The notes under the pieces: generated by a model
What the model was told of the DNA's origin: nothing
Databases searched by the model: none
Seen by the model: only the letters and a program-made list of their open reading frames with translations
Assembly: GCA_025149125.1 (NCBI GenBank)
Contig: CP102272.1
Span: 4,836,001 to 4,900,000 of the forward strand
DNA: 64,000 nucleotides
Reading direction: 5' to 3'
Source of the DNA: [Clostridium] asparagiforme DSM 15981
GTDB taxonomy: Bacteria > Bacillota > Clostridia > Lachnospirales > Lachnospiraceae
Program-made: the position numbers and the translations under genes
Shown: in pieces, positions 41,550 through 49,239 of the stretch
How the letters are laid out: the number at the start of each line of letters is the position of its first letter
How positions within the stretch are numbered: the stretch's first letter is position 1

Positions 41550-42506
41550 TTACTGGTTGGCCAGCGGCTGAACTGCGATCGCTTCATCCATTATTTTAGA
41601 ATAGTCGTCCTTTGTCATCTTGGACAGAACGCCGTCGATGGCGGACTTAAGCTCGGTGTTCCCCTTCTTCATGGAGATTCCGATGTTGATCTCCTCGTTG
41701 GTCACCTGGAAATCCCCCTCAGCGCCGCCGAAATCCAGCATCACGAAATCCGGGTAAGCGATCAGCGCGCCCTTTCCGGTGGGCTGGTCGGTCACGACGA
41801 TGTCGCACTTGCCCGCGTTTAAGGACATCAGCATGTCCGGCGCGTTGGCGGTGGCAGACAGCACGTTTGCATCCTCGATCTGGGGCAGGCAGGTGTCATA
41901 CCAGATGGTGCTCTGCTGGGAGGTGCAGGTGGCTCCCTTTAAATCCGCCACGCTCTTGGCGGCCGCAAAGGGGCTGTCCTTCTTGGTCAGGGTCACGATG
42001 GTGGCGTAATAGTACGGCTCGCTGAAATCCACGGCCTGAAGGCGTGCGGAGGTGATGCTCTGGCCCGCGATCACGCAGTCCACCTGGCCTGTGGTCACGG
42101 CCGGAATCAGGGAATCCCAGTCAAGACGCACGATCTCCAGATCGTAACCCAGCTCCTCGCTGATCTTTTTGGCCATCATCACGTCGTATCCGTTGGCGAA
42201 CTCGTTGCTGTCGGCGATGGGTACCGCGCCGTTGGCGTCGTCGGGCTGGGTCCAGTTGTAGGGCGCATAGGCGCACTCCATCGCCACGCGCAGCACTTTC
42301 TTCTCACCGTTTTCAGCTGCGGCGGCGGTATCGCTCTCAGCCGCTTTGCTCTCCCCGGCAGCCGCGCTCTCTCCCGCCGTGGTCTCTTCCTTCGCCGCAG
42401 CGGCCGTGGTATCGCCGGAGGACGATCCGCCGCAGGCGGTTAAGGATGCCGCGGCCAGAAGCCCGGCTAACATAAGGCTCATTACTTTCTTCGTTTTCAT
42501 TTTCAT
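41550..42506 (-). CDS. Polar amino acid ABC transporter binding lipoprotein
   Basis: A 318-residue extracellular solute-binding protein of SBP family 3. The signal peptide ends in a lipobox (LTAC, Cys25), followed by an Ala/Glu/Ser-rich linker (about 30-65). The core has RVAMECAYAPYNW, GYDVMMAKKISEELGYDLEIV and SLIPAVTTGQVDCVIAGQS. The start ATG 42506 follows AGGAGAGAG; an upstream ATG is in the leader. The Asp/Trp pocket residues do not fix the ligand; a neutral or basic amino acid is possible. It heads the operon behind a structured leader. Confidence 0.93.
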   Translation of the reverse strand: MKMKTKKVMSLMLAGLLAAASLTACGGSSSGDTTAAAAKEETTAGESAAAGESKAAESDTAAAAENGEKKVLRVAMECAYAPYNWTQPDDANGAVPIADSNEFANGYDVMMAKKISEELGYDLEIVRLDWDSLIPAVTTGQVDCVIAGQSITSARLQAVDFSEPYYYATIVTLTKKDSPFAAAKSVADLKGATCTSQQSTIWYDTCLPQIEDANVLSATANAPDMLMSLNAGKCDIVVTDQPTGKGALIAYPDFVMLDFGGAEGDFQVTNEEINIGISMKKGNTELKSAIDGVLSKMTKDDYSKIMDEAIAVQPLANQ

Positions 42507-42560
42507 AACACTCTCTCCTCTTTGTCTGTGCCCGTATGGAAAAAAATGGAATTGCAACTA

Positions 42561-42714
42561 AAAAGCCATGCCTCACAATCGGCATGACTCCATTGTCAAC
42601 CATGGGACGGTACCAAGTTTCTCTCCTGCCGGGCCTGCATATGATCGAAAAATGAAACCGGCGCCCAGAGCGTGTCCGGAATCTACTTCCCGCCAGGGCA
42701 CGCTTTAACGCGCC
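42561..42714 (-). promoter_or_regulatory. Structured leader with terminator upstream of the amino acid transporter
   Basis: The leader starts near 42709. It can form nested helices GGCGC/GCGCC (42714-42710 with 42664-42660) and AGCGTG/CACGCT (42704-42699 with 42674-42669), then a GTTTC/GAAAC helix, and ends in a terminator hairpin (42588-42565) with TTTT. This layout fits attenuation by a riboswitch or protein. It contains TTGGTACCG (42616-42608), like part of the T-box core, but no convincing T-box stem I. I do not recognise the class. Confidence 0.55.
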
Positions 42715-42715
42715 T

Positions 42716-42744
42716 AGTATAGCATAATTTCGGTTATTTTCCAA
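42716..42744 (-). promoter_or_regulatory. Amino acid transporter operon promoter
   Basis: TTGGAA (42744-42739), a 17-bp spacer and TATACT (42721-42716). Confidence 0.7.
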
Positions 42745-42925
42745 TACCCCAATTCGTGTTTTTGCATATTTGTGCACGTTAAAATCCCATTAATTCCTGG
42801 AAAGAATGGTTCTTTCTGCCGAAAACTATACAAGTTGCGCTAAAATAAGCCCAAAATATACCGTTATAATTTTAACATTTTTCGATTAAACATGCATAAT
42901 TCCATCGGCTCCGGACAAAACGAAA

Positions 42926-42952
42926 GCGGGATATTCCAATCGAATATCCCGC
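42926..42952 (-). terminator. Hairpin with T-rich tail
   Basis: GCGGGATATTC pairs perfectly with GAATATCCCGC around five bases; on the minus strand TTTCGTTTTGT follows. Together with 43076-43110 it may end transcription from the sortase gene. The rest of 42745-43186 holds no convincing gene. Confidence 0.5.
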
Positions 42953-43075
42953 CTCTTAATTCCAGCAGCCGTGCCGGGTGCAAGGGGTTTATAAAATTTG
43001 GGCATAGCTGCCCGAATTAAGAGCTGTGTAAAAAACATTTGGCTGCGGCTTCGCCGCGCCATTCTAAAACAGGAC

Positions 43076-43110
43076 AAAAACAGGATGGAATCATATATAA
43101 TTCCACCCTG
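43076..43110 (-). terminator. Terminator of the sortase operon
   Basis: CAGGGTGGAAT pairs with ATTCCATCCTG (one wobble), then TTTTTG on the minus strand. Confidence 0.75.
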
Positions 43111-43186
43111 ATTTCATCGTCATATTACCACAATTATCGACAAATGTCAACTAATATTCATCGCTCGTTGACGTCACTTTTCACAA

Positions 43187-44065
43187 CTACGGGTTGCTCT
43201 CCGCCGCAGACTCCTGTTTGGCCCGCTCCTCGGCGTACTGCCGGACCAAATCCAGCTGGCGCTCCTGAAACGCTTCGTCCGGCGGAATCTCGTTCCCGTC
43301 CTCATCCACCTCCACCGCGAACAGAAAGGTGCGGGCGTCGTTGATCTCGTAGCTGCAGGTCACCAGCGTGTACAGCGTCCTGGCCGGATACTGAACCGGT
43401 TCTGCGTAGGCGCAGGGCGACAGCATTTCCTTCACAAAGGCGTCGAAGGACTCCTGGCTCTTAAACCGCGTCTTGCGCACAATGGGTTTGGCCTCGCCGT
43501 AGTAGGCCGCCACCGATTTCAGGCGGATCTCCCGCTCCGGCGTATAGATGGTGAAAAACTGGTGCTCCTTAAAATACGCCTCGTCCTTGTACCGCACCAC
43601 GTCCTTGAACATGGAGCCGTTTTTCATGTTATGGCCGTAAATGATATTGTTGCGGCCGTCGAAATCGCCCTGGCTCTCAAAATCCAGATAAATCGAACCC
43701 GCGATATTCTCCTCGCCGTTAAAATCATGGTTCAGGTAAAAGTCGTTGTCCGTTCCCTTGACGATGGGATAATTGATGTTGGTCCCCTCGATGGTAATCC
43801 AGCCCACGGTGTCCGGATTCTCCGCCCAAAGTGCTTCAAAATCGATGGGCGACTTGTAAGGCTCCGTCTCCGGTTCCGTCTGGGCTTCCGTCTGCGCCTC
43901 AGTTGTCTCCGGTTCTTCGGAAGTCTGGCTTGCCAGCTGCGCCAGACGGTTGTACTCGTCCTGTGCCCGCTTGTTCTCCAGCCACTGGCTGAACACCATC
44001 CCCCCGCTGACCACTAAAACCAGGACCAGCACGATGATCACCAGGCGATGCAGTTTGTCTCTCAT
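43187..44065 (-). CDS. srtB: Class B sortase
   Basis: A 292-residue membrane-anchored transpeptidase that joins a sorting-signal protein to the wall. One N-terminal membrane helix (about 8-27) is followed by a Glu/Thr-rich stalk (about 48-70) and the catalytic domain. The triad is complete: His145 (YGHNM), Cys237 (TLVTCSYE) and Arg245 (DARTF). The class B helix region (FKSQESFDAFVKEMLS) is present. No LPxTG- or NPxTG-type substrate is visible in the window. It starts 18 bp after the ABAB-repeat gene, so both are one transcript from the SARP-flanked promoter at 45012. Confidence 0.95.
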   Translation of the reverse strand: MRDKLHRLVIIVLVLVLVVSGGMVFSQWLENKRAQDEYNRLAQLASQTSEEPETTEAQTEAQTEPETEPYKSPIDFEALWAENPDTVGWITIEGTNINYPIVKGTDNDFYLNHDFNGEENIAGSIYLDFESQGDFDGRNNIIYGHNMKNGSMFKDVVRYKDEAYFKEHQFFTIYTPEREIRLKSVAAYYGEAKPIVRKTRFKSQESFDAFVKEMLSPCAYAEPVQYPARTLYTLVTCSYEINDARTFLFAVEVDEDGNEIPPDEAFQERQLDLVRQYAEERAKQESAAESNP

Positions 44066-44083
44066 TCCGTCAAATTCCTTTCC

Positions 44084-44947
44084 TTACGCCGTCACTTCCC
44101 CGGACGCCCCGGACTCCCGCTGAAAGCCCGCCCTGCGTACCGCTGAATCCACCATGATCAGCAGCTCCAAAAAGCTGCGGAAGCTGGCCTGCTCGCCCTT
44201 TTCCTTCCAGCAGACCGTACCCTGCCAGGTATCGTTCCTGCGAAAGAGCACGCGCACCAGGAACGTCATGGGGCCGATGCTCCCCCGGCAGACGCTTCCC
44301 TGCCGCGGCGTGATCACCGGATCATCCTGTACATCCGCCGGGCGCTCGCCCAGCATCAGCTCCAAATGGTCCAGGAGCTGGAACTCATTTTCAAAGAAAA
44401 ACCGGTCCTTTACCGCCGGGTGGGATACCTCTCCAGCAAAGGTGCTGTCCTGATAATTGCAGACCGCCACCTCGCACATCTTCTTCCCTAGCGGGTCGGG
44501 CGCTCCGGTAGGCTGTCCGAGCACGCGGTCGAAAATGCGCATGAGCCCCATAAAGCTCTCAAACGGATACACCGTGCCGCTCTCCAGGTGGGTGATATTC
44601 CCCTGCCACGTGGCGTGATAGCGGTACTTCACATGCAGCCGGAAGGTGGCTAACTCCCCACAGTGCGTCCCGGGAGCTTCCGCGGTTGCAAACCCTGTCT
44701 CCTCACCGTCTGCCTCCGACTGCTTTCTCCGGAAACAGCGCTGGTCCACGCTCTTCATGGGATAATGGTTCTCGTCGAACATACGGTTCAACACGCACGC
44801 CATCTGGGTCAGACTTTTGAAAACAACCGCGTCCTCCCGGCTCTCATGAAACACCAGTCCCTCCAGCCGCCGGTTCTCAAAACGATTTACCGCGATTGTG
44901 TAAAATTTGTATGAATTCGGCAATGCTCCTGTTCTCGCTACAGACAT
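44084..44947 (-). CDS. Unknown protein made of four related repeats (ABAB)
   Basis: A 287-residue soluble protein with no signal peptide. Four segments of about 43 residues share the plan V-x(6-9)-[WFL]-x-G-x-[VI]-x(8-12)-F-x-S-x(3)-L. Segments 1 (15-58) and 3 (157-200) resemble each other; segments 2 (101-144, HATWQGNITH) and 4 (228-271, NDTWQGTVCW) resemble each other. This suggests duplication of a two-unit ancestor. It begins at ATG 44947 after AGGTGAACCG and is co-transcribed with srtB. Function unknown; the coupling to sortase and a SARP regulator suggests surface-assembly control. Confidence 0.8.
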   Translation of the reverse strand: MSVARTGALPNSYKFYTIAVNRFENRRLEGLVFHESREDAVVFKSLTQMACVLNRMFDENHYPMKSVDQRCFRRKQSEADGEETGFATAEAPGTHCGELATFRLHVKYRYHATWQGNITHLESGTVYPFESFMGLMRIFDRVLGQPTGAPDPLGKKMCEVAVCNYQDSTFAGEVSHPAVKDRFFFENEFQLLDHLELMLGERPADVQDDPVITPRQGSVCRGSIGPMTFLVRVLFRRNDTWQGTVCWKEKGEQASFRSFLELLIMVDSAVRRAGFQRESGASGEVTA

Positions 44948-45011
44948 CGGTTCACCTACTTTTCTGTAAAATTAAGCCTATTCGCTCGATTATAGATCCT
45001 ACTTTAGGTTC

Positions 45012-45045
45012 AGTATAGCAAACGCCGGTTACAAACCGATTACAA
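45012..45045 (-). promoter_or_regulatory. Promoter with two 11-bp direct repeats, candidate SARP box
   Basis: On the minus strand TTGTAATCGGT (45045-45035) is followed at once by TTGTAACCGGC (45034-45024), then six bases and TATACT (45017-45012). SARP activators bind heptamer repeats at 11-bp spacing beside the -10 box. No normal -35 is present, as expected for an activated promoter. It lies between the srtB unit and the SARP-like gene. Confidence 0.7.
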
Positions 45046-45138
45046 TTCGCCGGCTTTTCATAAAATTATATGGACATTTTTCGATTCCATAGGTATACTG
45101 GTTATATTGACAGAATGATAAAAGGAGATCCGATTAAA

Positions 45139-46386
45139 ATGGAAACGTCCGCTCATGAATCACCGCAAACTATATATGTAAGAACGCTGGGAGGTTTTTC
45201 CATCACAGTGGACGGTAAAGAGATCAACGACAACAGCAACCAGTCCAAAAAGCCGTGGAGCCTTCTGGAATATCTGGTTGTTTTTCAGAAGAAAGATATC
45301 AGCGTCAACGAGCTGATCGAGACGATCTGGCCGGACGACCCGGGCGCCAACCCCGGCGGGGCCTTAAAGACCCTGATGTTCCGCTCCCGCAAGCTCCTTG
45401 ATCCCCTGGGAATCCCGCCTCAGAGGCTGTTGGTCCAGCAGCGCGGTTCCTACGCCTGGACTCAGGACATTCCCACGGTTATGGACATCGACCAGTTCGA
45501 GTCCGTGTGCAATCAGGTTTTAAGCTCCGGCGGAGCGGTTAAGGACCCGGACCAGCTTTTGGCTATGTGCATGAAGGGCTTAGATCTCTACAAAGGCGAT
45601 TTTCTCCCCAAGTCGGAGTATGAGTCCTGGGTGATCCCCATCAGCACCTACTACCATTCCCTCTACCAGAAATTGGTTTACAAAACAATCGAGCTGTTGA
45701 TGGAGCGCGAGGACTACGGGGCTATCACGTCGGTGTGCCAGACCGCCATCGGCATCGAACCCTTTGACGAGCAGTTCCACTATTACCTGGTTTATTCCTT
45801 ATATAAAGACAACCACATCAGCCAGGCGGTCGATCACTACAACCACACCCTGGACCTGTTTTACAATGAGTTTTCCATCTCCCCCTCCGAACATTTCAAG
45901 GAGCTCTACAAGACGATCCGCAACAAGGAGCAGGGGATCAACACCAATCTGGACTCCATCCAGGAGGCCCTGCGGGAGGAAGCCAGCAGCGGTGCGTTCT
46001 ACTGCGAATACCCGGTATTCCGGGATTTGTACCAGCTGGAGCGCCGGGCCATCGAGCGAACCGGCGATTCCATCTACCTGTGCCTGCTGACGCTCTGCGA
46101 CCTGGATGGCCAGGTTCCGAAGATGAACGTCCTGAACAGAGCCATGGAACACTTAAACGGCGCAATCCGCAATTCCCTGCGCTGCAGCGACGTCTACACC
46201 CGCTACAGCGTCAGCCAGTACATCATCCTTCTGCCCACCGTGACCGCGGAGAAGGGGGAGATGGTGTTAAAACGGATCATCGGCAACTTCCACCGGCAGT
46301 ACAACCGCCGTGACCTCTCCGTCGAGCACCGGCTGCAGCCCGTGCTTCCCTGGGAGCGCAAAAGCGAGATGGACGCTGCCCTATAA
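45139..46386 (+). CDS. SARP/BTAD transcriptional activator with degenerate GGDEF-like C-terminus
   Basis: A 415-residue regulator. An OmpR-like winged helix (about 11-108, RTLGGFSITVDGKEI, KPWSLLEYLVVF, NELIETIWPD, GALKTLMFRSRKLLD) is followed by a BTAD tetratricopeptide-like domain (about 112-260). Residues about 300-405 look like a GGDEF domain without catalytic residues: DVYTRYSVSQYIILLP replaces the usual R-x-GGDEF-x-LL pattern. It may bind a nucleotide or just dimerise. The start ATG 45139 follows AAAGGAG; an earlier ATG at 45070 lacks a site. It is divergent from the ABAB-srtB unit and likely its activator. Confidence 0.85.
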   Translation: METSAHESPQTIYVRTLGGFSITVDGKEINDNSNQSKKPWSLLEYLVVFQKKDISVNELIETIWPDDPGANPGGALKTLMFRSRKLLDPLGIPPQRLLVQQRGSYAWTQDIPTVMDIDQFESVCNQVLSSGGAVKDPDQLLAMCMKGLDLYKGDFLPKSEYESWVIPISTYYHSLYQKLVYKTIELLMEREDYGAITSVCQTAIGIEPFDEQFHYYLVYSLYKDNHISQAVDHYNHTLDLFYNEFSISPSEHFKELYKTIRNKEQGINTNLDSIQEALREEASSGAFYCEYPVFRDLYQLERRAIERTGDSIYLCLLTLCDLDGQVPKMNVLNRAMEHLNGAIRNSLRCSDVYTRYSVSQYIILLPTVTAEKGEMVLKRIIGNFHRQYNRRDLSVEHRLQPVLPWERKSEMDAAL

Positions 46387-46408
46387 AACGCCATAAAAAC
46401 GCAAAAAA

Positions 46409-46448
46409 GTCCGGCGAGACCAGAATCTGGTTTCACCGGACATTTTTT
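46409..46448. terminator. Bidirectional terminator between the SARP-like and MATE genes
   Basis: GTCCGGCGAGACCAG pairs with TGGTTTCACCGGAC, with TTTTTT after it on the plus strand and AAAAAA before it, so it can end both convergent genes. Confidence 0.85.
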
Positions 46449-47820
46449 ATGCCAAATCCGCATTCCGCCCGGCGAACATCCGCCGGAGCTGTTTCATTAC
46501 ATATCCGTAGGCCGGAATCAGGAATAGATCCGCCGCCACCCAGGCCACCGGGCTGGCGAAGCAGACAGCGATGTAACCGAACCTGGGCACCAGGACAAAT
46601 CCCACAAAGGAGCGGGCGATCATCTCGCAGACGCCAGCCAGGATCGCGAACCTGGAAAAACCCATGCCCTGGATTAGAAAGCGCATCACGTTGACGAACA
46701 CCAGCGGGATGAACAGCAGGCCGTTCCCCAGCAGGAACATCCGCGTATTGCGCAGCAGTTCTGTCTCCCCACGGTCCACAAACAGGAGGGCGATCTGGTC
46801 GCCGAACAGGTAGAGCACCCCCAGGGCGGCCACCGCGTAGACGATGCCCAGATACAGGCAGGCCTTCATGCCCGGGGCGATTCGGTCCAGCTTGCCCGCG
46901 CCCACGTTCTGGCCCCCGTAGGTGGCGATGGTGGAGCCCAGGGCGTCGAAGGGACAACAGAGGAAAATGACGATCTTGCTGCCCGCGGTGACGGCCGCCA
47001 CGGCCATGGAACCCAGGGAATTCACGGCGGTCTGTAAAATCACGCTTCCGATGGCCGTGATGGAATACTGCAGGCCCATGGGAATGCCCATGCCGCAGAG
47101 GATCTTCATGTAATCCTTGCGGGGTTTCCACTCATCGCCCTGCATTTTCAGGATCGTGAACTTTTTACGCATGTAGAGCAGGCACAGCAGGCCGGACACC
47201 GCCTGTGCGGTGATGGTGGCCCACCCGGCCCCGGCCACCCCCATGTTCAGCACCAGGATGGTAAAAAAGTCCAGGGCCACGTTGAGCACGGAGGAGAACA
47301 GCAGAAAGATCAGCGGGGTAGTGCTGTCGCCAAGAGAACGGATGGTGCAGGACAAGAGGTTGTAGAGGTAGGTCGCCGGGATGCCCAAAAAGATCACAAA
47401 AATATAGCGGTACGCCCCGTCGAAAATATCCGCCGGAGTGTCCATCCACAACAGAATGTCCCGGCAGAGCACGCAGACCGCCAACGTCATTACCACGGAA
47501 AAAATTGCCGCGAGCCAGCCGCTGTTGGCCACAAACCGCCGCAGGGCGCTGTCATTTTTCTCACCGAACTTCTGAGCCACCGGGATGGCGAAGCCGCTGC
47601 ACACGCCCAGGCAGAAGCCGATGATCATAAAGTTGATGGAGCCGGTGGCGCCCACGGCCGCCAGCGCCTGCACCCCCAGGCATTTGCCCACAATTATAGT
47701 ATCCGCCATGTTGTAGAGCTGCTGAAACAGCAGACCGAACACCATGGGGACGAAAAAGCCCCAGATCAGCTTCATGGGGCTGCCCTCGGTCATATCCCGG
47801 GCGCCTGCGCCTTTGGCCAT
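46447..47820 (-). CDS. MATE family efflux transporter
   Basis: A 457-residue protein with about 12 membrane helices in two homologous halves, typical length. Family features include GSPMKLIWGFFVPMVFGLLFQQLYNMADTIIVGK at the start (two pieces of it seen at residues 14-46) and the repeated PAA/G..GSINFMIIGF pattern. It would export organic cations or drugs using sodium or protons. The ATG 47820 follows GAGGAAAAAACA. It is monocistronic; no regulator adjoins, and substrates cannot be predicted. Confidence 0.92.
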   Translation of the reverse strand: MAKGAGARDMTEGSPMKLIWGFFVPMVFGLLFQQLYNMADTIIVGKCLGVQALAAVGATGSINFMIIGFCLGVCSGFAIPVAQKFGEKNDSALRRFVANSGWLAAIFSVVMTLAVCVLCRDILLWMDTPADIFDGAYRYIFVIFLGIPATYLYNLLSCTIRSLGDSTTPLIFLLFSSVLNVALDFFTILVLNMGVAGAGWATITAQAVSGLLCLLYMRKKFTILKMQGDEWKPRKDYMKILCGMGIPMGLQYSITAIGSVILQTAVNSLGSMAVAAVTAGSKIVIFLCCPFDALGSTIATYGGQNVGAGKLDRIAPGMKACLYLGIVYAVAALGVLYLFGDQIALLFVDRGETELLRNTRMFLLGNGLLFIPLVFVNVMRFLIQGMGFSRFAILAGVCEMIARSFVGFVLVPRFGYIAVCFASPVAWVAADLFLIPAYGYVMKQLRRMFAGRNADLA

Positions 47821-47912
47821 TGTTTTTTCCTCGCTTCCGTATGGTTTCTGTTACCGGTCGTTGACCGATACTAAATTTACTCTGAACCCACGGATTTGGC
47901 AAGTAGAAAATA

Positions 47913-47942
47913 AATGCCGGAGGATTCATTTCCTCCGGCATT
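47913..47942 (-). terminator. Terminator of the cyclophilin gene
   Basis: AATGCCGGAGG (47913-47923) pairs perfectly with CCTCCGGCATT (47932-47942); TTATTTTC follows on the minus strand. Confidence 0.85.
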
Positions 47943-47970
47943 ATCCACAATCAATTCAAAAAATTACGGT

Positions 47971-48699
47971 TTAATCCACAACTTCGATGCGTTCAATCAC
48001 CGGCTGGTCCTCCTTGGCCACCGAGCCGTTATTGTCCTGCACCGGCGTGTCCTCGCAGAGCTTGTCCACCACGTCCATGCCGTCGGTCACATAGCCGAAG
48101 GCCGCGTACTGGCCGTCCAGATGAGGGCTGTCCTGGTGCACGATAAAGAACTGGGAACTGGCGCTGTCCGGGTACTGGGACCGGGCCATGGAGATGGCTC
48201 CCCGGGTGTGCTGCAGGGGATTTTCCACGCCGTTGGCGGCGAACTCGCCCTTGATCATCTGGTCCGATCCGCCCATTCCGGTGCCCAGGGGATCTCCGCC
48301 CTGGATCATGAATCCGGTGATGATGCGGTGGAAGGTCAGCCCGTCGTAGAAGCCCTCGCCGGCCAGCTTTAAAAAGTTGGTGACGCTGATGGGCGCCTCG
48401 TCCGCATACAGCTCCACGGAGATGGTGCCGTAGTCCTTGACCTCGATCTTCACGTGGTGGCGGCCGGTTGCCAGCTCCGTGGGCTGGGTTTCAGCCTCAG
48501 TCCCGGACTCCGCCTTGGTTTCGGCGCTTGCCGTATCCTCCGCCTTGGTCTCCTTCTCTTTGTCGGCCTTGACAGGCTTCTCCTGGGCGGCGGATGTGGC
48601 CTGCTGTGTGGAACCCTCTGCCTCCGCTTTACGGCTGCAGCCCGCCAGAACCGTCACGGCCAGCGCGGCCGCCAACAATGCATACGTCAATTTTCTCAT
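47971..48699 (-). CDS. Cyclophilin-type peptidyl-prolyl isomerase lipoprotein
   Basis: A 242-residue lipoprotein that speeds proline isomerisation in exported proteins. The signal peptide ends in a lipobox (LAGC, Cys21), followed by a Lys/Glu/Ala/Thr-rich linker (about 22-78). The cyclophilin core has FHRIITGFMIQGGDPLGTG with the catalytic Arg, then ISMARSQYPDSASSQFFI and HLDGQYAAFGYV. The promoter (48767-48796) contains an inverted repeat filling the spacer. Monocistronic, with its own terminator. Confidence 0.94.
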   Translation of the reverse strand: MRKLTYALLAAALAVTVLAGCSRKAEAEGSTQQATSAAQEKPVKADKEKETKAEDTASAETKAESGTEAETQPTELATGRHHVKIEVKDYGTISVELYADEAPISVTNFLKLAGEGFYDGLTFHRIITGFMIQGGDPLGTGMGGSDQMIKGEFAANGVENPLQHTRGAISMARSQYPDSASSQFFIVHQDSPHLDGQYAAFGYVTDGMDVVDKLCEDTPVQDNNGSVAKEDQPVIERIEVVD

Positions 48700-48743
48700 G
48701 TCCGATCATTCCTTTTCCTTTAAATTCTGAGTGAATACTTCTC

Positions 48744-48796
48744 CTGCGGCACATGCCGCAGCCACTATTGTACCACTGCCCCTTGCAGTGCGTAAA
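48744..48796 (-). promoter_or_regulatory. Cyclophilin gene promoter with an inverted repeat in the spacer
   Basis: TTTACG (48796-48791) and TACAAT (48772-48767) are 18 bp apart, and CACTGC-CCCTT-GCAGTG (48774-48790) fills the spacer. The transcript would begin at a hairpin CTGCGGC/GCCGCAG (48761-48744). Confidence 0.6.
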
Positions 48797-48930
48797 GCAC
48801 TTTATGATTTTTCCATAAACCGACAAGTTTTTATTAATATTCTCCTAATTTTTCTTACGGTTGCGCCCTCCATCTTTACATTTGAGGATAGCGCGGATAG
48901 TATACTGTGTATAAAAGGGAGGAATGATTT

Positions 48931-49239
48931 ATGTTGCTGTTAAATACCGTATTGGGTTGCCTTAAGGACAACGGGCGCAATCTGTTCCGGCTTCTGGCCG
49001 CCAGCTGGCTCATGACCAACACCATGTGCCTGCTCATGAACAGCTCCGCCATTTTCACGCTGGATTTTGTGCGGCAGATTTCATTGCGCAATTATTTCGG
49101 GCTCTGGGCCGGAATCTACGCCTGCCTGGCCCTTCTGCTGGTTCTGTCCGGAAGAGCCGGACGGCTGCGCTTTCCCCTGGCCCCCAGCGTGGCAATGTAC
49201 GCGGCGGCCCTGATGATCAAGGGGGCTCTGGCGCTATGA
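48931..49239 (+). CDS. Small membrane protein of unknown function
   Basis: A 102-residue protein with about three hydrophobic helices (roughly 15-37, 52-72 and 82-100). The ATG 48931 follows GGGAGGAATGATTT, and a TATACT box lies 24 bp upstream. Its stop overlaps the start of the next membrane protein gene (ATGA), so the two are translationally coupled and probably work together. No family is recognised. Confidence 0.75.
   Translation: MLLLNTVLGCLKDNGRNLFRLLAASWLMTNTMCLLMNSSAIFTLDFVRQISLRNYFGLWAGIYACLALLLVLSGRAGRLRFPLAPSVAMYAAALMIKGALAL

Noticed and set aside
42608..42616. T-box leader suggested by TTGGTACCG
   Set aside because: Only part of the T-box core is present; no stem I or specifier region could be drawn, and the terminator pairs elsewhere.
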